Assembly: GCA_916720425.1 (NCBI GenBank)
Contig: CAKARD010000022.1
Location: forward strand, 1-15,792
Length of the DNA: 15,792 bases
Reading direction: 5' to 3'
Source of the DNA: an uncultured Kingella sp.
GTDB taxonomy: Bacteria; Pseudomonadota; Gammaproteobacteria; Burkholderiales; Neisseriaceae
Shown here: positions 1-5,214 of the stretch, in pieces
How positions within the stretch are numbered: position 1 is the first letter of the stretch
Layout of the letters: every line of letters begins with the position of its first letter
Notes under the pieces: model-generated
The model's database searches: none
The model's input: the letters and a program-made list of their open reading frames with translations, nothing else
Told to the model about the DNA's origin: nothing
Position numbers and translations under genes: made by a program

Positions 1-3
1 CAT

Positions 4-50
4 AAAAAACAGAGGGATTTTCGTGAAAATTTGTAAATCGCGAAAATCCC
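4..50 (-). terminator. Terminator after the acr3 remnant
   Basis: A perfect 10-bp inverted repeat (GGGATTTTCG at 14-23 and CGAAAATCCC at 41-50) encloses a 17-base loop. On the minus strand it is followed, after four bases, by a run of six T (the A run at 4-9). It lies 9 bases beyond the stop codon of the acr3 remnant, the place expected for the end of that transcript. A third partial copy of the arm (GAAAAT at 25-30) allows an alternative smaller hairpin. Confidence 0.65.
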
Positions 51-58
51 ACTGCTTA

Positions 59-208
59 TCACTGCCTATTCCAACGGTTTAACAATGCAACAAGTGAGAG
101 CATCACAGGCACTTCAACCAATACACCAACCACAGTCGCTAACGCCGCGCCCGAATGCAAGCCAAACAAGGAAATCGCCACCGCCACCGCCAATTCAAAA
201 AAATTACT
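59..208 (-). pseudogene. C-terminal remnant of ACR3-family arsenite efflux transporter
   Basis: The minus strand from 208 to 59 reads 49 codons and a TGA stop. It begins SNFFELAVAVAISLFG, continues with HSGAALATVVG, then VEVPVMLSLV, and ends NRWNRQ. This is the conserved last helix region of ACR3-type arsenite/H+ antiporters of the inner membrane; the FELA...LFG...SGAALA...EVPVM pattern is characteristic. The family is about 340-400 residues long, so roughly seven eighths is missing. The reading frame is cut exactly at the IS1-family end at 208/209, and no further acr3 sequence appears beyond the other IS end at 1016, so this is a truncated, non-functional gene. Identification rests on family memory and the short segment, but the match is specific. 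Confidence 0.75.
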
Positions 209-1015
209 GGTGGTGTCCTGAAAAGTGTACTGGGTTAAATTTGTTTGGGATGATTGATTGCCTAAAATCCAATGTTAAATGATTTAATATGATAAAACAT
301 TGATTTGAAAAAACAGCAACTACGCCTAACGGCTCTGCTTAATCTGTGCCGAATCCGACAGTTATTACCCTCAATCGCTTTAGTATGTTGCTTACCCACC
401 CATTGGTCACCGGTATCAGAAAACGCATTTACAAAAGCATCCCAATTATCGCCGGCAATACGTTCATAGCTTACTTTGAGTGCTTTTAAACGCTGCTTTA
501 AAGCCAAAGCGGTTTGCAAATCACGTTTGCCCCAAACAAATGCCACGATTTCACTTGTCTTGGCATGATAAGCGTAAATCAGCCAGATTTTGTTTTTCTT
601 GTTTCCAACAAATGTATGGAACTCATCAACTTGTAAAGTGTCGTAATGCTTTTGTTTGGGTGTGATTTGATGATGGCTGCGTTTTAAGGCAGCCTAGACT
701 TTGTCACGGCTATAAGCCGTTATGGAATAAATAGCGCGGATACCGTTACCGTAAGCACTCATTCGCCAGATCATGGAATCTGATTGGGAATGACAGCCTT
801 TGTTGTTTAAGGCATGGCCGCCGATAAAACACCGCTGGCATATTCTGCAATAATATTTCTGTTTGCGATTGCCGTTGAAGCCGTTTTTCTTTATATTTAG
901 TCCTTGGCAGCGAGGACATTTCAGGGTTATTGGTATTTTCACACATTCAAATATACCCTGTTCTCGCTGCTTTTTGTTTGCTTATTTTTATCAGCACACT
1001 TTTCAGGACACCACC
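209..1015 (-). mobile_element. IS1-family insertion sequence, 807 bp, with amber-interrupted transposase
   Basis: Terminal inverted repeats are seen directly: 20 identical bases (GGTGGTGTCCTGAAAAGTGT) at 209-228 and, reverse complemented, at 996-1015, and 23 of 24 identical when extended to 209-232 and 992-1015. The 807-bp length and the single minus-strand transposase frame inside fit the IS1 family (about 770-800 bp). No clean 8-9 bp target duplication is present: the flanks AATTACT (202-208) and GAATACT (1016-1022) agree at only 5 of 7 places. The element interrupts acr3 on its left and an unrelated gene head on its right, so an IS-adjacent deletion or other rearrangement followed insertion. 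Confidence 0.85.
262..942 (-). pseudogene. IS1-family transposase, one frame with an internal TAG
   Basis: From a GTG at 942 the frame gives 82 codons, TAG at 696-694, then 143 more codons in the same frame to the stop at 262. Together this is 226 residues, close to the 232 of the IS1 InsAB' fusion. The N-terminal part carries a zinc-ribbon (C9xxC12, C32xxC35) as in InsA. The second part carries the DDE residues D106 (QVDEF), D165 (AGDNWDAF) and E191 (KAIEGNN), then the RHRLSRAVRRS...FFKS tail typical of InsB. Unlike classical IS1 there is no frame change between the two parts, so this is a single-ORF IS1 type. The codon before the conserved AALKRS is TAG; TTG (Leu) to TAG by one base is the simplest origin. 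The transposase is probably inactive unless the amber codon is read through. Confidence 0.82.
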
Positions 1016-1042
1016 GAATACTGTAAATCGTAACGAAATCAT
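1016..1042 (-). pseudogene. Nine-codon head of an unidentified gene cut by the IS
   Basis: An ATG at 1042-1040 is preceded by GGAG (minus strand, 1053-1050) at 7 bases, an excellent ribosome binding site, and by a TATAAT box at 1079-1074. The frame reads MISLRFTVF up to the IS border at 1016 and would run into the IS to stop after about 22 more codons. It looks like a genuine translation start whose body was removed. I do not recognise the protein. It could be the start of an ars-operon gene, since the acr3 remnant lies across the IS on the same strand, but nothing in nine residues proves that. Confidence 0.4.
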
Positions 1043-1073
1043 TGTTTTTCTCCGATTAAATTAAGTTGAAAAC

Positions 1074-1079
1074 ATTATA
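1074..1079 (-). promoter_or_regulatory. -10 box of the orphan gene head
   Basis: The minus strand reads TATAAT at 1079-1074, about 31 bases upstream of the ATG at 1042. The -35 region is weak: no good TTGACA match stands 16-18 bases upstream. If active, this promoter fires into the IS in the same direction as its transposase. Confidence 0.4.
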
Positions 1080-1157
1080 GGTCGGAAAGATTGTGTTGAT
1101 TAGATAGGGAAAAGTGAATGGGGTATTGAATGGAATTCAACAATGAACTATGGGAAA

Positions 1158-1188
1158 TAAAAAAGTGCAGTGGTTTTGACCGCACTTT
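1158..1188 (-). terminator. Uptake-sequence pair terminator (Haemophilus type)
   Basis: On the minus strand AAAGTGCGGT, a 7-base loop and ACTGCACTTT form a 10-bp stem with one mismatch, followed by a run of T (the A run 1159-1164). Head-to-head copies of the Pasteurellaceae uptake word used as terminators are common in that family. It lies about 100 bases beyond the end of the decarboxylase remnant, on the same strand. Confidence 0.65.
1179..1187 (-). other. Pasteurellaceae uptake signal core, copy 1
   Basis: Exact AAGTGCGGT, the 9-base core of the Haemophilus-type DNA uptake signal, followed on the minus strand by CAAAA. It forms one arm of the terminator at 1158-1188; the other arm (1163-1171) is a one-mismatch copy. 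Confidence 0.65.
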
Positions 1189-1217
1189 GTAAACTAAACA
1201 AAATTTAAAATCCATTT

Positions 1218-1285
1218 GTAGGGGAGAATTACATTCGCCCTGATGTTCCTATGATTGTTTTGGGGCTAATGTGATTAGCCCCTAC
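1218..1285. repeat. REP-like double palindrome
   Basis: Two palindromes lie back to back inside one larger inverted repeat. The outer arms are GTAGGGG (1218-1224) and CCCCTAC (1279-1285). The right unit is a perfect GGGGCTAAT-GTG-ATTAGCCCC (1262-1282). The left unit, GGGGAGAATTACATTCGCCC (1221-1240), is an imperfect version of the same design. The form recalls intergenic palindromic repeats (REP/BIME type). It sits directly after the end of the decarboxylase remnant and before its terminator. A role in mRNA stability or as an IS200/IS605-like RAYT target is possible but not shown. Confidence 0.6.
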
Positions 1286-1288
1286 GCA

Positions 1289-1519
1289 TTATTGTGCCTT
1301 AAACACGTCTTTCAACACGCTCTCCGCCCTATCCGCCGCTGTTGGGTTTTATTGGCGGATTTGATCCATCACTCGTTTTAATTCTGTTTCATTTAAGCCT
1401 AGATTTTTCAAAATGCCTAAATGCGAGCGTAGTTGGTTTTGCACGGTTTCCAAGCTGGCTAAGGTGCTGACCGTAACTAATTCACGATTGACCGCACTTA
1501 AATTATCACGGCTGCTGTT
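1289..1519 (-). pseudogene. Carboxymuconolactone decarboxylase-like protein, C-terminal remnant with in-frame stop
   Basis: In one minus-strand frame the sequence reads SRDNLSAVNRELVTVSTLAS, then LETVQNQLRSHLGILKNLGLNETELKRVMDQIRQ, a TAA at 1351-1349, then NPTAADRAESVLKDVFKAQ and TAA at 1291-1289. The REL(V/A)T...LA...(Q)LRSH(L)xIxxNxGL pattern is that of the carboxymuconolactone decarboxylase/AhpD-like family of small alpha-helical proteins, many of unknown substrate. The N-terminus is missing: it is replaced at about 1505-1520 by the oxidoreductase remnant, whose frame ends inside this one. The first TAA interrupts a frame that otherwise continues naturally for 19 codons, so it looks like a nonsense mutation (for instance CAA to TAA) on top of the truncation. 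An exact Haemophilus-type uptake core overlaps LSAVN. Confidence 0.68.
1491..1499 (-). other. Pasteurellaceae uptake signal core, copy 2
   Basis: Exact AAGTGCGGT followed by CAAT on the minus strand, matching the Haemophilus-type uptake signal including its usual downstream A/T preference. It lies inside the decarboxylase remnant's coding frame. Confidence 0.6.
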
Positions 1520-1946
1520 TTCTTGCTTGCTCCATTAGCTGACAGACCGCTTCACTGACATCAAGCATTTGTTCTGCCACTTTTCTATCTTGATGATCAA
1601 TTATCTGTATAAACTGTTGAAATTCATAAAACATTCTATGCTGTTGCTCAAATTGAAAAGGTTGCTTTTGACCGTTATTATCCACAAACTCAAAGTAATT
1701 CATCGCATTTGCTGGCATCGGGACGGTAATACAGCCCTGATCGCCTTGAATAGATAACATCACTGGTGCATTACAATCTTTAGCGCCAATACAAACAACC
1801 TTAAATGTTGGATAGTCTAACAACATAATGCCGCTGGTATCGATATTGCGTTCAATATTTGCAGCATAAAAACAAGATTGTGGTTTACCAAATAAACCCA
1901 CTGCAAAATGCAAGTTATAGATCTTTAAGTCCATCAATGGCTCTAT
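1506..1946 (-). pseudogene. Gfo/Idh/MocA-family oxidoreductase, C-terminal half only
   Basis: The minus-strand frame from about 1946 to the TGA at 1508-1506 reads EPLMDLKIYNLHFAVGLFGK, then SIQGDQGCITVPMP, then a C-terminal helix EFQQFIQIIDHQ...QMLDVSEAVCQLMEQARK. This is the substrate-binding C-terminal domain of NAD(P)-dependent sugar-type oxidoreductases. The nucleotide-binding Rossmann half (about 170 residues with the GxGxxG motif) is absent; the homology starts next to the hairpin at 1955-2004. The extreme C-terminus is also lost: after ARKQQ the frame runs into the decarboxylase remnant and stops. The longest open frame starts at TTG 1937 or ATG 1934, but neither has a convincing ribosome binding site, so I treat this as a broken gene. 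Confidence 0.75.
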
Positions 1947-1954
1947 TTTATAAC

Positions 1955-2004
1955 AAAATAGCTTTCTAGCACCTGATTTGCTCAGGTAGCCTGAAAGCTA
2001 TTTT
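1955..2004 (-). terminator. Terminator of the hydrolase remnant, with near-DUS arms
   Basis: A perfect 12-bp outer stem (AAAATAGCTTTC 1955-1966 with GAAAGCTATTTT 1993-2004) encloses an inner 5-bp stem (CCTGA/TCAGG) with a TTTGC loop. T runs flank it on both strands, so it may work both ways. It sits 38 bases beyond the alpha/beta hydrolase stop. The arms contain words 11/12 identical to neisserial uptake dialects: AGGTAGCCTGAA at 1984-1995 (Kingella word AGGCAGCCTGAA) and, on minus, AGGCTACCTGAG at 1992-1981 (Eikenella word AGGCTACCTGAA). Dialect names are from memory. Confidence 0.7.
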
Positions 2005-2041
2005 TTAATCCAAGTGGCGTACTCCAGATGGCATCAAATCC

Positions 2042-2218
2042 TTACTTATCCAATCCCTTCTCCTTCAACCACTCCGCCAAATGCTCTGCTACTTGTGCAT
2101 TATTAGTATCAGACATAGGGAAATGGGTGTTGCCTTTGATACCGACTTTCGGCAGTTCAATCACTTCTACTTTACCACCGTGTTTGTTCACGACTTCAGC
2201 CCATTGTTTGGCGAGGCT
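2042..2218 (-). pseudogene. Alpha/beta hydrolase, C-terminal remnant
   Basis: On the minus strand 58 codons read SLAKQWAEVVNKHGGKVEVI, then ELPKVGIKGNTHFPMSDTNN, then AQVAEHLAEWLKEKGLDK and TAA at 2044-2042. GI(K)GNTHFP carries the C-terminal histidine that would complete the Ser-Asp-His triad, followed by the closing helix common to secreted or cytosolic esterase-like alpha/beta hydrolases. The N-terminal part with the nucleophile elbow is missing. The border at about 2216-2222 abuts a LysR remnant on the opposite strand, so the two were joined by deletion. A terminator follows directly. Confidence 0.68.
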
Positions 2219-2220
2219 TA

Positions 2221-2541
2221 AACCTAAGACTATTCAACCGTACAACACGCAATGTATCGCTAACCGAAGCGGGACAACAGCTTTTTGAACAGCTTTTGCC
2301 GCTTTATCAAGCCATAAACCAAGAAGTCGATGCATTAAATGATTTTTTGAATACGCCATCGGGATTGATTCGCATCAATGCCCCTGCGGTGGCGGCGGAA
2401 GCGGTGTTGTACCCGAAATTAAAGCCGATTTTGAACCAATACCCGAAAATCCGTTTGGAAATCGTGGTGGACGATCGTTGGGCAGATATTGTGAAAGAAG
2501 GGTTTGATATGGGCGTGCACCTAGGCAACGACGTGGCGTAG
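2221..2541 (+). pseudogene. LysR-type regulator, internal remnant
   Basis: From 2224 the plus strand reads LRLFNRTTRNVSLTEAGQQL, then FEQLLPLYQAINQEVDALND, then SGLIRINAPAVAAEAVLYPKLKPIL, ending DMGVHLGNDVA and a TAG at 2539-2541. This covers the end of the winged helix-turn-helix, the linker helix and the start of the effector-binding domain, roughly residues 37-145 of a family about 300 long. The first helices of the HTH and more than half of the effector domain are missing. The break on the left joins the hydrolase remnant. LysR genes often stand divergent from hydrolase/oxidoreductase genes like those remaining here, so this may have been their regulator. There is no start codon with a ribosome binding site for the residual frame. 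Confidence 0.78.
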
Positions 2542-2660
2542 TTCAGTACAATAGTGTTTGACGCGCCATTAAACTGCTGTATCTCTCCGGCCAGAAGAAG
2601 TAGATGTTGACGAAAATTGTTTTCTACTCTACCCATCAAGAAGTTTAATAGGTGTGAAGA
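2542..2660. other. Unassigned intergenic stretch after the LysR remnant
   Basis: About 120 bases without a recognisable gene. A plus-strand frame AIKLLYLSGQKK (about 2569-2604) ending in TAG looks slightly protein-like and could be another gene tail, but I cannot name it. No repeat or promoter stands out. Confidence 0.3.
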
Positions 2661-2694
2661 GATTGTCTGAAAATTGATTTTCAGACGATCTTTT
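2661..2694. terminator. Neisserial uptake-sequence hairpin
   Basis: A 13-bp stem (GATTGTCTGAAAA 2661-2673 with TTTTCAGACGATC 2678-2690, one G-T pair) with a TTGA loop is followed on plus by TTTT. The right arm on the minus strand reads AGATCGTCTGAA (2691-2680), 11/12 identical to the uptake word AGGTCGTCTGAA described for Neisseria mucosa-type species. Inverted pairs of such words are classic neisserial terminators. It lies between the LysR remnant (plus) and the trio's third gene (minus) and could serve both. Confidence 0.65.
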
Positions 2695-2739
2695 GTAGAG
2701 ACTACTATAGTAAAAATAATTTACCTTACATCCTATAAA

Positions 2740-3150
2740 TTACCTACGTTGACGGTTAACAGCAATAAGAGGCTTATTTAAAGTAACTTGGGTCATACCA
2801 TGCATATATGCATTATATTGCCATACAATAAATTGCTGTTTATATCGCTCATTAATTTCTTCCAAACGTTGTACTTGAGCTTTTAAATTCTTAACTTGCT
2901 TTTGCAGATAATCCACAGTTACATTTGGTATAGGATTAGCTTTTGCTCTTTCTTTTATTTTTTGTTTTCGTCTAGTAAAGGCTGTTTGAATATCTGAATA
3001 ATTTGCAAGAGACTGTCTCTCAATACTTTTAACATTCAGTAGTTCTGCCACTTTATGACAGAGTAAATCCCATGTTAATTTACCCTCCCAAGTATTAATC
3101 AACATGATTATATCTTCTAAATTTTCTTCTGTAATAAGAATTTTAGGCAT
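2740..3150 (-). CDS. Small coiled-coil protein, third gene of a tyrosine-recombinase trio
   Basis: 136 residues, starting at ATG 3150 with GGAG (3161-3158) seven bases upstream. The N-terminal half is a compact predicted helical domain (residues 1-60, with TWEGKLTWDLLCHKVAELL). Residues about 62-72 are very basic (RRKQKIKERAK). Residues 80-105 form a coiled coil with heptad leucines (YLQKQVKNLKAQVQRLEEIN), followed by a conserved-looking YKQQFIVWQYNAYMHGM block. I recognise this pattern as the small companion gene that follows paired tyrosine recombinases in trio modules; its biochemical role is not known to me. The basic stretch suggests nucleic-acid contact and the coiled coil suggests dimerisation or docking on the recombinases, both inferences. 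The gene shows no damage, unlike its two partners. It starts 17 bases after the stop of the recombinase frame and would be co-transcribed. Confidence 0.7.
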   Translation of the reverse strand: MPKILITEENLEDIIMLINTWEGKLTWDLLCHKVAELLNVKSIERQSLANYSDIQTAFTRRKQKIKERAKANPIPNVTVDYLQKQVKNLKAQVQRLEEINERYKQQFIVWQYNAYMHGMTQVTLNKPLIAVNRQRR

Positions 3151-3167
3151 ACTATAACTCCATTAGT

Positions 3168-3917
3168 CTATATAAAGTTTAGGAGAATTAAATATAAGTC
3201 CTCTGTGATAGCAAGCTTTTTAAACGTTTCTCTAAATAGCCCTCCTCTTTTTTTTGCACTAGGGATATGTAGAAAATAATTCCATGTTCCTTGAGAGATT
3301 TCCTTTCTTAGGTCTTCAAATTTTAAATGGCGTATTTGAATGGGTCTTCTAGCTGTAGCTTGAAGTAAGTGAATATATGCGTATGTTTCAAATGAAATAA
3401 GATCTTCTCTCCAAAGTCTAGCTAGTTCAGCCATTAAAGCCAAAATTTCATTTTCGGTAAATGCTCCTGTATAAGGGCATCTCATTATGACCGATTTACC
3501 TTTATCATTTCCAGTCAACGTAAAGCTTTCTAGCAACGACACAACAGATTTATCAACTCCATAATAGCCATACTCATGCCATGACAGTAAAAAACCCTTT
3601 AATGCTCCTAAATACCATTCATGCTCTTTTCCTAGTTTATTTTTCCAATCCAAGATTATTGACACATTAATGATTTCTAAATTAGTTGAAATTACTAATC
3701 GTTGAAACTGTTGATACATGTGAGATACGTGATAACTTGAGTATTTTTCGGCATATATTGCTAATGTCTTTCTAAACCCGTCTAATGTTTTTTTATTTAT
3801 ATTTAATATGGGTTGAGAAAAGTTAATTGTTTTGTCTTTGCCTATACGCCAAAAGTTTTCATTTTCATCAAATGCATACCCATCTCTTGACTGTCTAAAA
3901 CGTTTATTCTGACTCAT
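3168..3917 (-). pseudogene. Second tyrosine recombinase of the trio, lacking its catalytic C-terminus
   Basis: An internal ATG at 3917 (residue 317 of the longer open frame) begins MSQNKRFRQSRDGYAFDENE, which looks like the natural N-terminus of a separate protein of 249 residues. An N-terminal helical arm-binding-like region is followed by a domain containing FTENEILALMAELARLW and LLQATARRPIQIRHLKFEDL, the latter resembling the first catalytic arginine block (about residue 190). The frame ends LYLILLNFI at 3168. The HxxR, second histidine and tyrosine nucleophile are absent, so about half of the expected protein is missing, and the third gene starts directly after. An internal deletion is the simple explanation. 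In the sequence as given it is fused in frame to the first recombinase. It is very unlikely to be an active recombinase alone, though it might still bind DNA. Confidence 0.62.
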
Positions 3918-3927
3918 AATTATCAAC

Positions 3928-3935
3928 TTTTTTTG
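3928..3935 (-). other. A7 run joining recombinase 1 to recombinase 2 (A AAA AAG in frame)
   Basis: The minus strand reads CAA AAA AAG TTG in the zero frame, giving the heptamer A AAA AAG in slippery phase, the strongest known bacterial -1 frameshift type (as in dnaX). A -1 shift leads to KKVDNYESE and a TAA at 3906-3904, overlapping by 14 bases the ATG of recombinase 2 at 3917. Zero-frame reading gives an in-frame fusion of the two recombinases. Confidence 0.5.
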
Positions 3936-4874
3936 GAACTCAATTTGAAGATCTAATAATATTTTGTTTGCTTTTTCTCTAATATAACGTTGATTATAAA
4001 CATTCCCGGATTTTTCTGATGTATGTCCCATAAGATGTTGTCTCATCTTTGCTTCTTTTTCGGGAGAAATAAAATCTTTATGAGAAGAATCATGATTTAC
4101 ATTTTGATTATTTTCATCCACCTTTCGTGAAAAATCTAAGTTCCATTCATGACGGAAAATATGTGGGTGAATGATAGAGAACTTAGGATCTACTTTTTTC
4201 ATTGCTGGTACAATAACATTATCAAAAGAACTTGTACTAATTGGACATCCTTGAGTTTTTCCTTTTCGATGAGTAACAAATAAATATGGATGTGTATTTG
4301 CCTGTGGAATTTTAGAACGATAATTCATAATGTAATCATCAATAAGTTGAGCTATTTTCTGCGAAATAGGAAGACGTCTCTCTTTCGTTTTACTTACAGC
4401 TTGTTTCTTTCTTGTGTCAAATTTATCATCATGCGTTCGCTTTATTGTAACCGATGGTTTAGCAGTCCCTATATCGATAAATGGTATTTGAAGTGATAAT
4501 AGTTCTCCTCTTCTAATTCCTAATTCTTTCAGTAAGATAAACATTAAATGGTTTCTTTTTCTTATTCCGATATCTTGAAACGGATTATTAGGGTTTGAAA
4601 AGTTCGCAATAGACATAAACTCATCTAACAATCCATCGGGTAACTCACTTTCTGGTTTGATAGATAATGCTTTATGATTCTTAGGTCTTACTCCTTTAAT
4701 TAGCGTAAGTAATTTTGTTAATTTTTTGATATATTCGTTAGATACACTTATTACTTTAGATAGAAATAATATGTATTCTGAAAGTGTTGTTAGCCTATTA
4801 TATTGGTGACTAAGGGATACAGACGAGTAAATATCAATAAATTGAGTTCGACCTTTCATTGACACACTTTTTTT

Positions 4875-4881
4875 GTACTAA
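4875..4881 (-). other. A7 run at the split in recombinase 1
   Basis: The minus strand reads ACA AAA AAA GTG in the frame of the N-terminal part, which ends in TGA nine bases later. A -1 shift on A AAA AAA gives STKKSVSMKGRTQF and continues into the catalytic domain. An eighth A in the DNA would have the same effect. Confidence 0.5.
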
Positions 4882-5214
4882 TTACATTTTTTTGCTTTTT
4901 TACATTTAGTCTCATATGTTGAATAAGAGATTCTAATTGGTTTTCTGTTAAGAGTACTTTGTTATGAATTAGATCACTAATAACAAGATTATTTTGTTTT
5001 TCCCAATTCATTATCCACTGTATAGTTCCCAGCTTATTTCTAATTGTGTTTACTGCGGATTGATTACGTAGTTCTACAGTTACCCATAAGGTTGAATAAA
5101 AATCAGGAATACCAGTTTTAACATTAACCAATAGAGGAAAACGTTCTCCATTTGAAAAAAGGACTGTTTCTAATCTATGCATATTCATTTAATTTACAAA
5201 AATATCATATATAA

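Larger units (their letters stand above)
3904..5188 (-). pseudogene. First tyrosine recombinase of the trio, split at an A7 run
   Basis: Two frames together make one recombinase. The first (5188-4856, 110 codons) starts MNMHRLETVLFSNGERFPLL and has the helical N-terminal DNA-binding region (NTIRNKLGTIQWIMNWEKQ). It ends in TGA just after an A7 run (4881-4875). The second (frame open from 4865, GTG) continues the same protein in the -1 frame and carries all the catalytic residues, numbered from that GTG: R118 (GIRRGELL), K159/K161 (SKTKERRLP), H235-x-x-R238 (HPHIFRHEW), H281 (LMGHTSEK) and Y290 (NVYNQRY), with the usual H+9 spacing to the tyrosine. As written the frame then runs on into the second recombinase; a -1 shift at a second A7 run (3934-3928) would end it at 3906-3904. 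The intact form would be about 428 residues. It integrates or excises DNA by site-specific strand exchange; the site is unknown. Whether the splits are real is discussed in the findings. Confidence 0.66.

Noticed and set aside
85..282. Plus-strand open frame of 65 codons with a Pro-rich stretch.
   Set aside because: It is the antisense of the acr3 remnant and runs across the IS border; no ribosome binding site.
201..1024. A 7-bp target duplication of the IS (AATTACT / GAATACT).
   Set aside because: Only 5 of 7 bases agree and an 8- or 9-base comparison fails; the flanks also belong to different genes.
2028..2288. Plus-strand open frame of 86 codons.
   Set aside because: It is antisense to the alpha/beta hydrolase remnant, whose minus-strand frame shows clear family motifs.
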